Shown here one piece after another: positions 1 through 7,743 of a stretch of 64,000 nucleotides of DNA. The notes below the pieces were generated by a model. That model worked only from the letters and a program-made list of their open reading frames with translations. It searched no databases and was not told where the DNA came from. The stretch is from JACMLX01 sp040384325 (GTDB lineage: Bacteria > Gemmatimonadota > Gemmatimonadetes > Gemmatimonadales > Gemmatimonadaceae). The DNA is taken from positions 558,001 to 622,000 of the forward strand of contig JAZKJL010000003.1 in the NCBI GenBank assembly GCA_040384325.1. The letters are read 5' to 3'. A program made the position numbers and the translations under genes. The stretch's first letter is position 1. Each line of letters opens with the position of its first letter.

Positions 1-1
1 G

Positions 2-1429
2 CCGGGTGGGCCGCTGTATCGCTACACGCTGAAGGATCGCAAGGCGATTCCATTCGCCAGCGGTGTGGCGGCGTACACGATCAGCGCCGACGGCCGCAAG
101 CTGCTCTACCGCACCGGTGGTGCGCAGGGCGCCCTGTTCCTCGTCGATGCCACCGCCGCCACCGCGCCGGCTGCGAACACCGGACGGCTCAATGCCGCGC
201 TCCGCATGTGGTGGGATCCGCGCAAGGAATACGCGCAGATCTTCGAGGAAGCACGCCGCAAGGTGCGCGACTACTTCTACGTGCCGAACCTGCACGGCAC
301 CGACTGGCCGAAGGTGGTGGCACAGTACCGCCAGTTCGTGCCGTTCGTGGCGCATCGCACGGACCTCAACTACCTGCTCGACTGGATGGGCAGCGAGCTC
401 GCCATCGGTCATTCGTACGTCAACGGCGGCGACTTTCCGGAGACACCGAATGCCACCGGCGGGATGCTCGGCGCCGACCTCACCGTGAACAATGGGCGTT
501 ACCAGTTCACGCGCATCTACGATGCCGAGAGCTGGAATCCCGACCTCCGTGCGCCGCTGGCGGCACCGGGCATCGACGTCCGGAACGGCGAGTACCTGCT
601 GGCGATCAACGGCGTCGAGCTGCGCGGCACCGACAACGTGCATCGCCTGCTCGACGGCACTGCCAACCGGCAGGTGGTGATCACCGTCAACACCCGTCCC
701 ACGATGGATGGCGCGCGTCGCTACACCATCGTGCCGGTGCCCAACGACCAGGGGCTGCGCACCCGCGCATGGGTCGAGGGCAACCGTCGGATCGTGGACT
801 CGCTCTCGAACGGCAAGCTGGCCTACGTGCACCTGCCCAACACGGGGCAGGGCGGCTACACGCAGTTCAATCGCTACTACTTCGCGCAGCAGGACAAGCA
901 GGGCGCCGTGGTCGATGAGCGGTACAACGGCGGCGGGTCGGCCGCCGACTACATCATCGAGCTGCTCGGTCGCGACTACGACGGCTACTTCAACAACCCC
1001 GCCGGCGACCGCGTGCCGTTCGCCAGCCCGTCGGCCGGCATCTGGGGCCCGAAGGTCATGATCATCAACGAGATGGCTGGCTCCGGCGGTGACCTGATGC
1101 CGTACATGTTCAAGCGCCGCAAGATCGGTCCGCTGATCGGCGCCCGCACCTGGGGTGGGCTGGTGGCGACCTCGGACCAGGCTCCGTTCGTGGATGGCGG
1201 TGGCATGGTCGCACCGCGACTCGGCTTCTTCGATCGCGACGGCAAGTGGGTGATCGAGAACGAAGGCGTGCCCCCCGACATCGAGGTCGAGAACTTCCCG
1301 CGTGAGGTCATCGCCGGCCGCGACCCGCAGCTGGAGCGTGCGGTGCAGGAGGCGCTCCGCCTGTTGGCCGCCAACCCGGTGCGCCCGATGAAGGAGCCGA
1401 CCGGCAGCACGTGGGGCAAGCGACCGTAG
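2..1429 (+). CDS. Tricorn-like S41 protease, C-terminal part (5' truncated by window edge)
   Basis: The reading frame is open from base 2, so the N-terminal part lies outside the window. What remains looks like the C-terminal half of a tricorn protease homolog. It ends a beta-propeller-like strand region, then carries a helical C1 segment, a PDZ-like segment (DVRNGEYLLAINGVELRG) and the S41 catalytic core. The core contains LAYVHLPNTGQGG, an ERYNGGG loop, and NEMAGSGGDL, whose serine (codon 1082-1084) is the expected nucleophile. ARTWGGLVAT and ENEGVPPDIEVE are also typical of the family. Tricorn homologs degrade peptides; bacterial versions are often exported, but the signal region is not visible here. 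A hairpin follows the stop. Confidence is high for the family; the substrate is unknown. Confidence 0.9.
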   Translation, partial: PGGPLYRYTLKDRKAIPFASGVAAYTISADGRKLLYRTGGAQGALFLVDATAATAPAANTGRLNAALRMWWDPRKEYAQIFEEARRKVRDYFYVPNLHGTDWPKVVAQYRQFVPFVAHRTDLNYLLDWMGSELAIGHSYVNGGDFPETPNATGGMLGADLTVNNGRYQFTRIYDAESWNPDLRAPLAAPGIDVRNGEYLLAINGVELRGTDNVHRLLDGTANRQVVITVNTRPTMDGARRYTIVPVPNDQGLRTRAWVEGNRRIVDSLSNGKLAYVHLPNTGQGGYTQFNRYYFAQQDKQGAVVDERYNGGGSAADYIIELLGRDYDGYFNNPAGDRVPFASPSAGIWGPKVMIINEMAGSGGDLMPYMFKRRKIGPLIGARTWGGLVATSDQAPFVDGGGMVAPRLGFFDRDGKWVIENEGVPPDIEVENFPREVIAGRDPQLERAVQEALRLLAANPVRPMKEPTGSTWGKRP

Positions 1430-1453
1430 CTGCTGCCGCGGCCTGCTGACGAC

Positions 1454-1489
1454 GACGGCGCACCTCCAGTGATCGGAGCGTGCGCCGTC
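1454..1489 (+). terminator. Hairpin downstream of the tricorn-like gene
   Basis: A perfect 10-bp stem (gacggcgcac with gtgcgccgtc) is extended inward by ctcc/ggag with one bulged base. It starts 25 bases after the stop codon. No T-run follows, so it may be a weak or Rho-assisted terminator. Confidence 0.45.
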
Positions 1490-1595
1490 TCGCCGTATGC
1501 CAATGCCGTCCGAGGTGACGGCACTGACGGACTGCAGTGTCGCGGGTGGCTATCCTTCGTGCCGATCCCACCCTCCCGACGCCACCGAGTCTTCC

Positions 1596-2588
1596 GTGCC
1601 GACCAACCGCGAAATCCGCCTCGCCTCCCGACCCGTCGGATTGCCGACCGCCGCCAACTTCGAGCTCGCCTCGGTCGAGATCGGCCCGCCCGCCGACGGG
1701 CAGGTGCTGGTGCGGAACCTCGTGATGTCGGTCGATCCGTACATGCGCGGGCGCATGAACGACGTGAAGTCGTACGTGCCACCGTTCCGTGTCGGCGCGC
1801 CGATGGAGGGCGACTGCATCGGTGAGGTGGTCGAGTCGCGCGCGGACGAATTCGCGGCGGGTGACGTGGTGCAGTCGTTCTTCGGGTGGCGCGAGTACTA
1901 CGTGGCGGAGGCGACGCAGCTGCGGAAGGTCGATCCGGCAGTGCAGCCGCGCTCCGCCTGGCTCGGGGTGCTCGGTGTGACCGGTTTCACGGCGTGGGCC
2001 GGCTTGCAGCTGGTCGACGTCAAGGCTGGCGACCGGGTGTTCATCTCCGGCGCGGCGGGTGGCGTCGGCATCATCGCCGGGCAGCTGGCGAAGCTGCGCG
2101 GCTGCACCGTGATCGGCAGCGCCGGCTCGGCGGAGAAGGTGGCGATGCTGACCGGCGAGCTGGGGTTCGATGCGGCATTCAACTACCGCGATGGTGACAT
2201 ATACGGCCAGCTGATGGTCGCGTCGCCGAAGGGGATCGACGTCTACTTCGACAATGTCGGCGGCGAGCACCTCGAGGCCGCGATGTCGGCGCTGCGCCCG
2301 TTCGGCCGCATCGCGGCCTGCGGGTCCATCTCCGGCTACAACGAACCGACGCCTGGTCCGCGGAACATGGCGCTGATCATCGGCAAGCGGCTCACGATCA
2401 AGGGATTCATCGTGAGCGACTTCGAGCCGCAGCGCGCCGCGTTCCAGGCCGACGTCGGCGGCTTGCTTGCCAGCGGGGCTCTGCGGGCGATCGAAACCGT
2501 GCAACACGGGATCGAGCAGGCACCGGCTGCGTTCCTCTCGTTGTTCAGTGGTGGCAACACGGGCAAGATGCTCGTCGCCCTCACCTGA
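1596..2588 (+). CDS. NADP-dependent medium-chain dehydrogenase/reductase (LTB4-12-hydroxydehydrogenase-like)
   Basis: The 330-residue product matches the zinc-free MDR reductases of the leukotriene B4 12-hydroxydehydrogenase / prostaglandin reductase / CurA group, which reduce enones with NADPH. Typical features are an N-terminal RPVGLPT segment, MSVDPYMRGRM, a nucleotide-binding SGAAGGVGIIAGQLAK, GSAGSAEKV, YFDNVGGEHL and the terminal GGNTGKMLVAL. The frame is open back to an ATG at 1497, but family similarity begins at VPTNREIRLASRP, so the GTG at 1596 is taken as the start and gives the usual length. The gene stands alone between a hairpin and the small TSUP gene. The physiological substrate cannot be told. 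Confidence 0.88.
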   Translation: MPTNREIRLASRPVGLPTAANFELASVEIGPPADGQVLVRNLVMSVDPYMRGRMNDVKSYVPPFRVGAPMEGDCIGEVVESRADEFAAGDVVQSFFGWREYYVAEATQLRKVDPAVQPRSAWLGVLGVTGFTAWAGLQLVDVKAGDRVFISGAAGGVGIIAGQLAKLRGCTVIGSAGSAEKVAMLTGELGFDAAFNYRDGDIYGQLMVASPKGIDVYFDNVGGEHLEAAMSALRPFGRIAACGSISGYNEPTPGPRNMALIIGKRLTIKGFIVSDFEPQRAAFQADVGGLLASGALRAIETVQHGIEQAPAAFLSLFSGGNTGKMLVALT

Positions 2589-2645
2589 CCGTCATTCGCG
2601 CGGCCGCGTGCCGCGTCGTCTGCTCACCCGTACCGTCACCTCGCC

Positions 2646-2999
2646 ATGCAGTTCTTGCTCATCGGACTCGCCGCCGGCGTGCTCTCCGGCCTCTTCGGCA
2701 TCGGTGGCGGCATCGTGATCGTGCCGGCGCTGGTGTTCATCGCGCAGATGACGCACAAGACCGCCACCGGCACGTCGCTCGCCGCGCTGCTGCTGCCCGT
2801 CGGCGCGCTCGGCGCGTGGCAGTACTACAAGGTCGGTGCCCTCGACATGCGGGCCGCGTTGCTGCTGGCCCCGGGCCTCGCCATCGGCGCGCTGGTGGGC
2901 GCAAAAATCGCGCTGCAACTCCCGTCTCGGGAACTGCAGCGCGCCTTTGCCATCTTCCTCGTGGCCGTCGCCGGCCGGATGTGGGTCGCCGCGAAGTGA
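2646..2999 (+). CDS. Half-size TSUP (TauE/SafE, DUF81) membrane protein
   Basis: The 117-residue protein has about four hydrophobic segments. Its N-terminal signature (GLFGIGGGIVIVPAL, then HKTATGTSLAALLLPVGALGAW) is typical of the TSUP/DUF81 family, whose members move sulfite, sulfoacetate or other organic anions. Full-length members are about 250 residues with two such halves, so this is a single half and would have to work as an oligomer. The frame is clean and ends in a normal stop, so it is not obviously a broken gene. It is convergent with the aminotransferase gene, 19 bases away. Confidence 0.82.
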   Translation: MQFLLIGLAAGVLSGLFGIGGGIVIVPALVFIAQMTHKTATGTSLAALLLPVGALGAWQYYKVGALDMRAALLLAPGLAIGALVGAKIALQLPSRELQRAFAIFLVAVAGRMWVAAK

Positions 3000-3008
3000 G
3001 CGGCTGAC

Positions 3009-3029
3009 CCATCGCCTCTCAGGCGATGG
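3009..3029. terminator. Hairpin between convergent TSUP and aminotransferase genes
   Basis: A 9-bp perfect stem (ccatcgcct / aggcgatgg) with a 3-base loop lies between the two stop codons and includes the aminotransferase stop. It is likely to end transcription from both sides. There is no T-run. Confidence 0.45.
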
Positions 3030-4374
3030 TGCGAAGCACCTTGCGCACGCGATCGATGATCTCGCCGACCTGCGACTCGCTCACGATCAGTGGTGGCGAC
3101 AGCGCGATGATCTCGCCGGTGATGCGCACCAGCAGGTCCTGCTCCCAGAAGCAGGCGTTCATCGCGTCCATCGCGCGCGCGCCCACCACGCCGTCGCGGG
3201 TGGCCATCTCGATCGCGCCCACGATGCCGATGTTGCGCACGTCGATCACGTGCGGCTCACCGGCCAGCGAATGCACTGCGTCCTCCCACACCGGCATCAT
3301 CGCCTTCGCCCGCTCGAAGATCCCTTCGTCGCGATAGACCTTGAGCGTCGCCAGCGCCGCGGCGGTGGCGATCGGGTGGCCTGAGTAGGTGTAGCCGTGG
3401 AACAACTCGATGCCGCGTGCGGTGGCATCCACCACCGTGTCGTGGACCTCACGACGCACGGCGGTGGCACCCATCGGGATCGTCGCGTTGGTGATGCCCT
3501 TCGCCATCGTGATCATGTCCGGCGTCACGCCGAAGTGCTGCGCCGCGAACGGCGCGCCGAGTCGGCCGAAGCCGGTGATCACTTCGTCGAAGATCAGCAG
3601 GATGCCGTGCTGGTCACAGATGGCGCGCAGCCGCTCGAGGTATCCCACCGGCGGCACCAGCACGCCGGTGGATCCCGCCATCGGCTCCACGATCACGGCG
3701 GCGATGGTGTCGGCGCCGTGTTCGGCGATGATCGGCAGCAGCGCGTCGGCCAGTTCCACGCCATGCGCCGGCTGGCCGCGCGAGAAGGCGTTGCGCGCCA
3801 GGTCATGCGTGGTCGGCAGGTGGCTCACGTGCGGCAGCAACTGCCCGGCGAAGGCGTCCTTGTTGGGCGCGATGCCGCCCACCGAGATGCCGCCGAAACC
3901 CACGCCGTGATAGCCGCGCACGCGACCCACGAAACGGGTGCGCTGCGTCTGCCCGCGGGCGCGCCAGTACGCCAGCGCGATCTTGAGCGCGGTGTCCACC
4001 GCCTCCGATCCCGAGTTCGAGAAGAACACGCGATCGATGCCCGACGGCAGCAGGGTCGCCAGCTCACTCGCCAGCTGGAAGGCCGCCGGGTGCCCCATCT
4101 GGAACGGCGGCGCGAAGTCCATCGTGGCCACCGCCTTCTGCACCGCTTCCACGATCGGCGCGCGGCAATGCCCGGCGTTCACGCACCACAATCCGGCGGC
4201 GCCGTCGAGGATGGTGCGCCCGTCGTCCGACGTGTAGTGCATGTCCTTGGCGGCGACCAGCAGGCGCGGCTTGGCCTTGAACGCCTTGTTGGCCGTGAAG
4301 GGCATCCAGAGCGCGTCCAGTGACTCGTCGTGCGTTGGCGTGGTGGCGGTCGGCAGCGGGGCGGTCGCAGTCAT
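3019..4374 (-). CDS. Class III omega-amino acid--pyruvate aminotransferase
   Basis: The 451-residue PLP enzyme belongs to fold type I, class III. It resembles beta-alanine/omega-amino acid:pyruvate transaminases. Visible are LWMPFTANKAFK near the N-terminus, GAAGLWCVNAGHCR, the SNSGSEAVDTALK phosphate-binding loop, GYHGVGFGGISVGGI, IFDEVITGFGR (Asp263 contacts the PLP ring), MAKGITNA (Lys292, Schiff base) and FHGYTYSGHP. The frame is open further upstream, but the ATG at 4374 gives the family-typical start. The family transfers amino groups from beta-alanine, GABA or diamines to pyruvate; which one is used here is not known. The gene is divergent from the peptidoglycan hydrolase gene. Confidence 0.9.
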   Translation of the reverse strand: MTATAPLPTATTPTHDESLDALWMPFTANKAFKAKPRLLVAAKDMHYTSDDGRTILDGAAGLWCVNAGHCRAPIVEAVQKAVATMDFAPPFQMGHPAAFQLASELATLLPSGIDRVFFSNSGSEAVDTALKIALAYWRARGQTQRTRFVGRVRGYHGVGFGGISVGGIAPNKDAFAGQLLPHVSHLPTTHDLARNAFSRGQPAHGVELADALLPIIAEHGADTIAAVIVEPMAGSTGVLVPPVGYLERLRAICDQHGILLIFDEVITGFGRLGAPFAAQHFGVTPDMITMAKGITNATIPMGATAVRREVHDTVVDATARGIELFHGYTYSGHPIATAAALATLKVYRDEGIFERAKAMMPVWEDAVHSLAGEPHVIDVRNIGIVGAIEMATRDGVVGARAMDAMNACFWEQDLLVRITGEIIALSPPLIVSESQVGEIIDRVRKVLRTIA

Positions 4375-4564
4375 CGGCAGGTCCGGAGAAAGTGGTGATG
4401 GCGGAAGATCGCCGCGAAGCGTCGATGCTGCCACCATACGGCTGCGGCTGCTTCTGCGCTGACCGGATCCGCGCCACCGGCAGCCGGTGAGAACGTCCGC
4501 CGTCCCGCCCGTTTTTCTCCTCAGACGCGCAGCCCTTTCCCACTGCCATCGGAGGTACGCCCCC

Positions 4565-5368
4565 ATGAAGTATCCAGGTCGGGTGATCAGGGCCGGAGAG
4601 TCAGACCCGGCACTCGTCCGTGCCGTGCGCACGCAGCTCAACCATCGCCTCAGCATCGCCGCGCGCAGCCCGGGCCGCCTCGACGAGCGCGCTCCTGCCT
4701 TCGACGAGGCCGTGGTGCAGGCCGTGCGCCAGTTTCAGGCGCGCAACGTGGACCACGACGGGCGCCCGCTCACGCAGGACGGCCGCATCGGCCCGATCAC
4801 CTGGGAGGTCCTGTTCGATGGACAGTCCGTGCCGAGCGCGATCAAGGCCGCCGATCCCTACCTCGGTCGCATGCTGACGATTGCCCTCGGCGAAGCGGAC
4901 AAGCAGGTCCGCGAGGTGCCCGCCAATTCCAATCGCGGCCCGCGCGTGGAGCAATACCAGAAGCGCTCCAAGTCGCGTCCCGGGCTCGCCTGGTGCTGCT
5001 CGTTCGTGTACTGGTGCATGGACGAAGCCGCCGTGGCGATGTCGCGCCGTAACCCGATGGTTCGCACCGCCGGCTGTCTCGATCACTGGCACCGCTCACC
5101 CACCGCCGGCGCCAAGCGGATCAAGAAGGCGCAGGCGCTGCAGGACCCGTCGCTCCTCAAGCCGGGCATGATCTTCATCATGGATCACGGCGGTGGCTTC
5201 GGGCACACCGGCATCATCGCCGAGGTCAACGGCGGGTTCCTCAACACCGTGGAAGGCAACACCGATGCCAGTCGCACGCGCGAAGGTGGTGGTGTGTACC
5301 GACTGACGCGCAAGATCGGCGAGATCAACCTTGGCTACATCGACTACGCGGGCCTGAACGCACCCTGA
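4565..5368 (+). CDS. Peptidoglycan-binding domain plus CHAP-like amidase/peptidase
   Basis: The 267-residue protein has an N-terminal PG_binding_1 domain (about residues 10-95: FDEAVVQAVRQFQARN, DGRIGPITWEVLF). A C-terminal CHAP/NlpC-like cysteine hydrolase domain follows, with the nucleophile region GLAWCCSFVYWC and the histidine region DHGGGFGHTGIIAEVNGG, then NTVEGNT. Such proteins cleave peptidoglycan peptides or act as endolysins. No signal peptide is visible, so export would need another route or a phage-like holin. The ATG at 4565 is supported by a GGAGG at 4551-4555. A hairpin follows the stop. Confidence 0.8.
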   Translation: MKYPGRVIRAGESDPALVRAVRTQLNHRLSIAARSPGRLDERAPAFDEAVVQAVRQFQARNVDHDGRPLTQDGRIGPITWEVLFDGQSVPSAIKAADPYLGRMLTIALGEADKQVREVPANSNRGPRVEQYQKRSKSRPGLAWCCSFVYWCMDEAAVAMSRRNPMVRTAGCLDHWHRSPTAGAKRIKKAQALQDPSLLKPGMIFIMDHGGGFGHTGIIAEVNGGFLNTVEGNTDASRTREGGGVYRLTRKIGEINLGYIDYAGLNAP

Positions 5369-5379
5369 CCTGCGCCACC

Positions 5380-5412
5380 AGCGCCGGTGCCCGCGTGACG
5401 GACACCGGCGCT
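5380..5412. terminator. Bidirectional hairpin between convergent genes
   Basis: A perfect 10-bp stem (agcgccggtg / caccggcgct) with a 13-base loop lies between the hydrolase gene and the convergent YCII gene. Confidence 0.5.
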
Positions 5413-5419
5413 CACATGG

Positions 5420-5938
5420 TCACTTCATCATCGTCGGTGCCGGGTATGCCGGGCGCACTTCGATCGCACCGGTGACGGCCGATGGAATGCGACCGGCCCA
5501 GCGCACCGCCTCGTCCAGCGACGCCACCTCGATGATGAAGTAGCCGCCCAGTTCCTCACGCGCGTTGGCGTGTGCAGCGCGACGCACCCGCTGCGCACCG
5601 TCACGCACCATCACCGTGCGCACCGCGTCACCGGTGCGCAGCGCCGTGCCACCGCGCAGCACACCGGCCTTCTGCAGTTCCTCGCCGATCGAGGCGAAGG
5701 CGGCCCAGTATGCGGCGCCACGCGATGGATCGGTGCGCAGCGCCAACTGCGCCGGGCTCTCCCAGATCATGATCGAATACTGCTGCGCGACGATTTCGGG
5801 GACTGTCCCCGAGATCGCTGTCCCCGAAATCGCCACAATCGGTGCCGGCGCCGACTGCGCCGCAGCGCGGCCGGTGAAGGTGACGCTGAGTGCGCACAGC
5901 GCCAGGTGCGCGATCGTGACAGTGTGGCGGAACGACAT
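5420..5938 (-). CDS. Exported YCII/DGPF-domain protein
   Basis: The protein starts with a signal peptide (hydrophobic core IAHLALCALSVTF, cleavage near GRAAAQ). A YCII-related (DGPF) domain follows, beginning at QYSIMIWESPAQLALRTDP and ending EVASLDEAVRWAGRIPSAVTGAIEVRP. YCII proteins are usually cytoplasmic and paired with ECF42-type sigma factors, so a signal sequence is unusual. The ATG at 5938 has a GAGG nine bases upstream on the minus strand; an ATG at 5953 is an alternative start. The linker ISGTAISGTVPEI is encoded by an inserted-looking palindromic repeat (5791-5832). A second, cytoplasmic YCII gene lies divergently at 6117. The molecular function is unknown. Confidence 0.8.
   Translation of the reverse strand: MSFRHTVTIAHLALCALSVTFTGRAAAQSAPAPIVAISGTAISGTVPEIVAQQYSIMIWESPAQLALRTDPSRGAAYWAAFASIGEELQKAGVLRGGTALRTGDAVRTVMVRDGAQRVRRAAHANAREELGGYFIIEVASLDEAVRWAGRIPSAVTGAIEVRPAYPAPTMMK
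5791..5832. repeat. REP-like compound palindrome inside the exported YCII gene
   Basis: The 42-base unit has 12-base perfect inverted arms (cgatttcgggga / tccccgaaatcg). Inside it is a nested ggggactgtcccc hairpin and a second ctgtcccc copy. It lies in frame between the signal peptide and the YCII domain. Only one copy is seen in this window. Confidence 0.6.
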
Positions 5939-6116
5939 CGGTTGGTGCCTCATTCAGAAGGGAACGTCAGCCGGACGCCCGGCATCACTGGCATGACGGC
6001 GCAGCGCCTCCCCGATCGACATTCGCGGCGATGTCGATTCGACCTGGCATGATCCGTCATCACTGCGTATGCGCCCGCTCCGGGCCGCATCGTCCCCATC
6101 TCATGGAGCCATTGCG

Positions 6117-6479
6117 ATGCAGTACGCCATCCTCGTCTACGAAACGCCGTCCGAACTCGCCGCCCGCGAAGATCCCACCCGCGTCGGTGGGTATTGGGCC
6201 GCCTACACGGCCTACTCGCAGGCACTCGGCCAGGCCGGTGTCGCCGCTGGTGGTGCGGGCCTGCAGGCACCGTCGGTCGCCACCACGCTGCGTGTCCGCG
6301 GCGGCCAGCGGCAGGTGCAGGACGGTCCGTTCGCCGACACCAAGGAATTGCTGGGTGGCCTGTTCATCATCGACGTGCCCGACCTCGACGCCGCGCTCGA
6401 GTGGGCATCGCGCTGCCCGTCGGCGGCCACGGGATCGGTCGAGGTGCGACCGGTGCTGCCCCCGCCTCCGGGCGTGTGA
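6117..6479 (+). CDS. YCII/DGPF-domain protein (ECF42 sigma partner)
   Basis: The 120-residue cytoplasmic YCII-related protein starts MQYAILVYETPSELAARED. It contains the DGPF signature itself (QVQDGPFADTKELLGG) and ends DLDAALEWASRCPSAATGSVEVRP. DGPF proteins are the conserved partners of ECF42 sigma factors, and the next gene encodes one with a 4-base GTGA overlap, so the two are probably co-translated. The ATG at 6117 has a GGAG at 6105-6108. The biochemical role of DGPF proteins is not established. Confidence 0.9.
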   Translation: MQYAILVYETPSELAAREDPTRVGGYWAAYTAYSQALGQAGVAAGGAGLQAPSVATTLRVRGGQRQVQDGPFADTKELLGGLFIIDVPDLDAALEWASRCPSAATGSVEVRPVLPPPPGV

Positions 6480-7702
6480 GCACGAACGCGATCCGCGCAG
6501 TCGAAGACGCCGCCCGTAGCTCCTACGGGCGGCTGCTTGCGCTCCTCGTGTCCCGGTCGCGCGACGTGGCCGCGGCTGAGGACGCACTCGGCGACGCCTT
6601 CCTCAACGCGCTCACGCACTGGCCGCGCGACGGCGTGCCGTCCAATCCCGATGCCTGGCTCGTCGCGGCGGCGCAACGTCGCCTCATCGACGGTGATCGA
6701 CGCGCCGCCGTGCGCACGCGCGTGGAGCCGGACCTGACCTACGCGGCGTCGCTGATGCACGAGGCGGGGGAGGGCAACGCGCTGCCGGATCGACGCCTCG
6801 GCCTGATGCTCGCCTGTGCCCATCCCGCCATCGATGCCACCATTCGCACGCCGCTCATGCTGCAGGTGGTGCTCGGCCTCGATGCGACGCTGATCGCCGG
6901 CGCCTTCCTCACCGCACCGACGGCGATGGCGCAGCGACTGGTGCGTGCGAAGCAGAAGATCCGCGATGCCGGAATCCCGTTCGACGTGCCATCGGCGGAC
7001 GAACTGCCTGCGCGCCTCGATGCCGTGCTGGAGGCGATCTACGCCGCGTTCGGCACCGGCTGGGACGCCGTCGATGGCAGTGATCCGGCGCGCGCCGACC
7101 TCACCGCCGAGGCGCTGTTCCTCGGCCGGCTGGTGGTGGAGTTGCTGCCGCCTGCAGCGTCGGCGGAAGCGCGCGGGTTGCTGGCGCTGATGCTGTATTG
7201 CGTCGCGCGTGCTTCCGCGCGGCGCGGCCCCGCTGGCGAGTACGTGCCCTTGTCGGCGCACGACGTGTCACGCTGGAACCACCAGCAGCTCGGCGAGGCC
7301 GAGTCGCTGCTCCAGTCGGCGGCACAGTTGCAGAACCCCGGTCGCTTCCAGCTCGAGGCCGCGATCCAGTCGGCGCATCTCGGCGCCGCGCTCGGTCGGC
7401 CGGCATCGCCGCTCGTCATCGTTGCGCTGTACGATGCACTGCTTGCCTTCGCGCCCACGGTGGGAGTGCTGGTCAACAGGGCGGCCGCGATCGCGGTCGC
7501 CAGTGGTGCCGCCGCCGGCCTCGCCGCCGCCGATGCCATCCCGGCGACCGTCGTGGCGGAGTACCAACCATGGTGGGCGCTGCGCGCGCACCTGCTGTCG
7601 GAACTCGCACGCGATGATGAGGCCCGACAGGCGCGCGCTCGCGCGGCGGGACTGACGCAGGACCCCGCCATCCGCGCATTCCTGTTGCGCGACGAGCGCT
7701 GA
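6476..7702 (+). CDS. ECF sigma factor, ECF42-like (SigJ/DUF6596 type)
   Basis: The 408-residue product is far longer than a minimal ECF sigma factor. The N-terminal sigma-2 region is clear (YGRLLALLVSRSRDVAAAEDALGDAF, then DAWLVAAAQRRLIDGDRR). A sigma-4 region follows (about residues 110-165: TPLMLQVVLGLDATLIAGAFL, then MAQRLVRAKQKI), then a long helical C-terminal extension of TPR-like character, as in the ECF42 group. The GTG at 6476 overlaps the stop of the upstream DGPF gene. In characterised ECF42 systems the C-terminal extension is needed for activity and there is no classical anti-sigma factor; none is seen here. The target promoters are unknown. Confidence 0.9.
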   Translation: MSTNAIRAVEDAARSSYGRLLALLVSRSRDVAAAEDALGDAFLNALTHWPRDGVPSNPDAWLVAAAQRRLIDGDRRAAVRTRVEPDLTYAASLMHEAGEGNALPDRRLGLMLACAHPAIDATIRTPLMLQVVLGLDATLIAGAFLTAPTAMAQRLVRAKQKIRDAGIPFDVPSADELPARLDAVLEAIYAAFGTGWDAVDGSDPARADLTAEALFLGRLVVELLPPAASAEARGLLALMLYCVARASARRGPAGEYVPLSAHDVSRWNHQQLGEAESLLQSAAQLQNPGRFQLEAAIQSAHLGAALGRPASPLVIVALYDALLAFAPTVGVLVNRAAAIAVASGAAAGLAAADAIPATVVAEYQPWWALRAHLLSELARDDEARQARARAAGLTQDPAIRAFLLRDER

Positions 7703-7743
7703 GTCATGGGTGTGATCCGAGCGCCCGTCGTCGTGCGGGTGTC

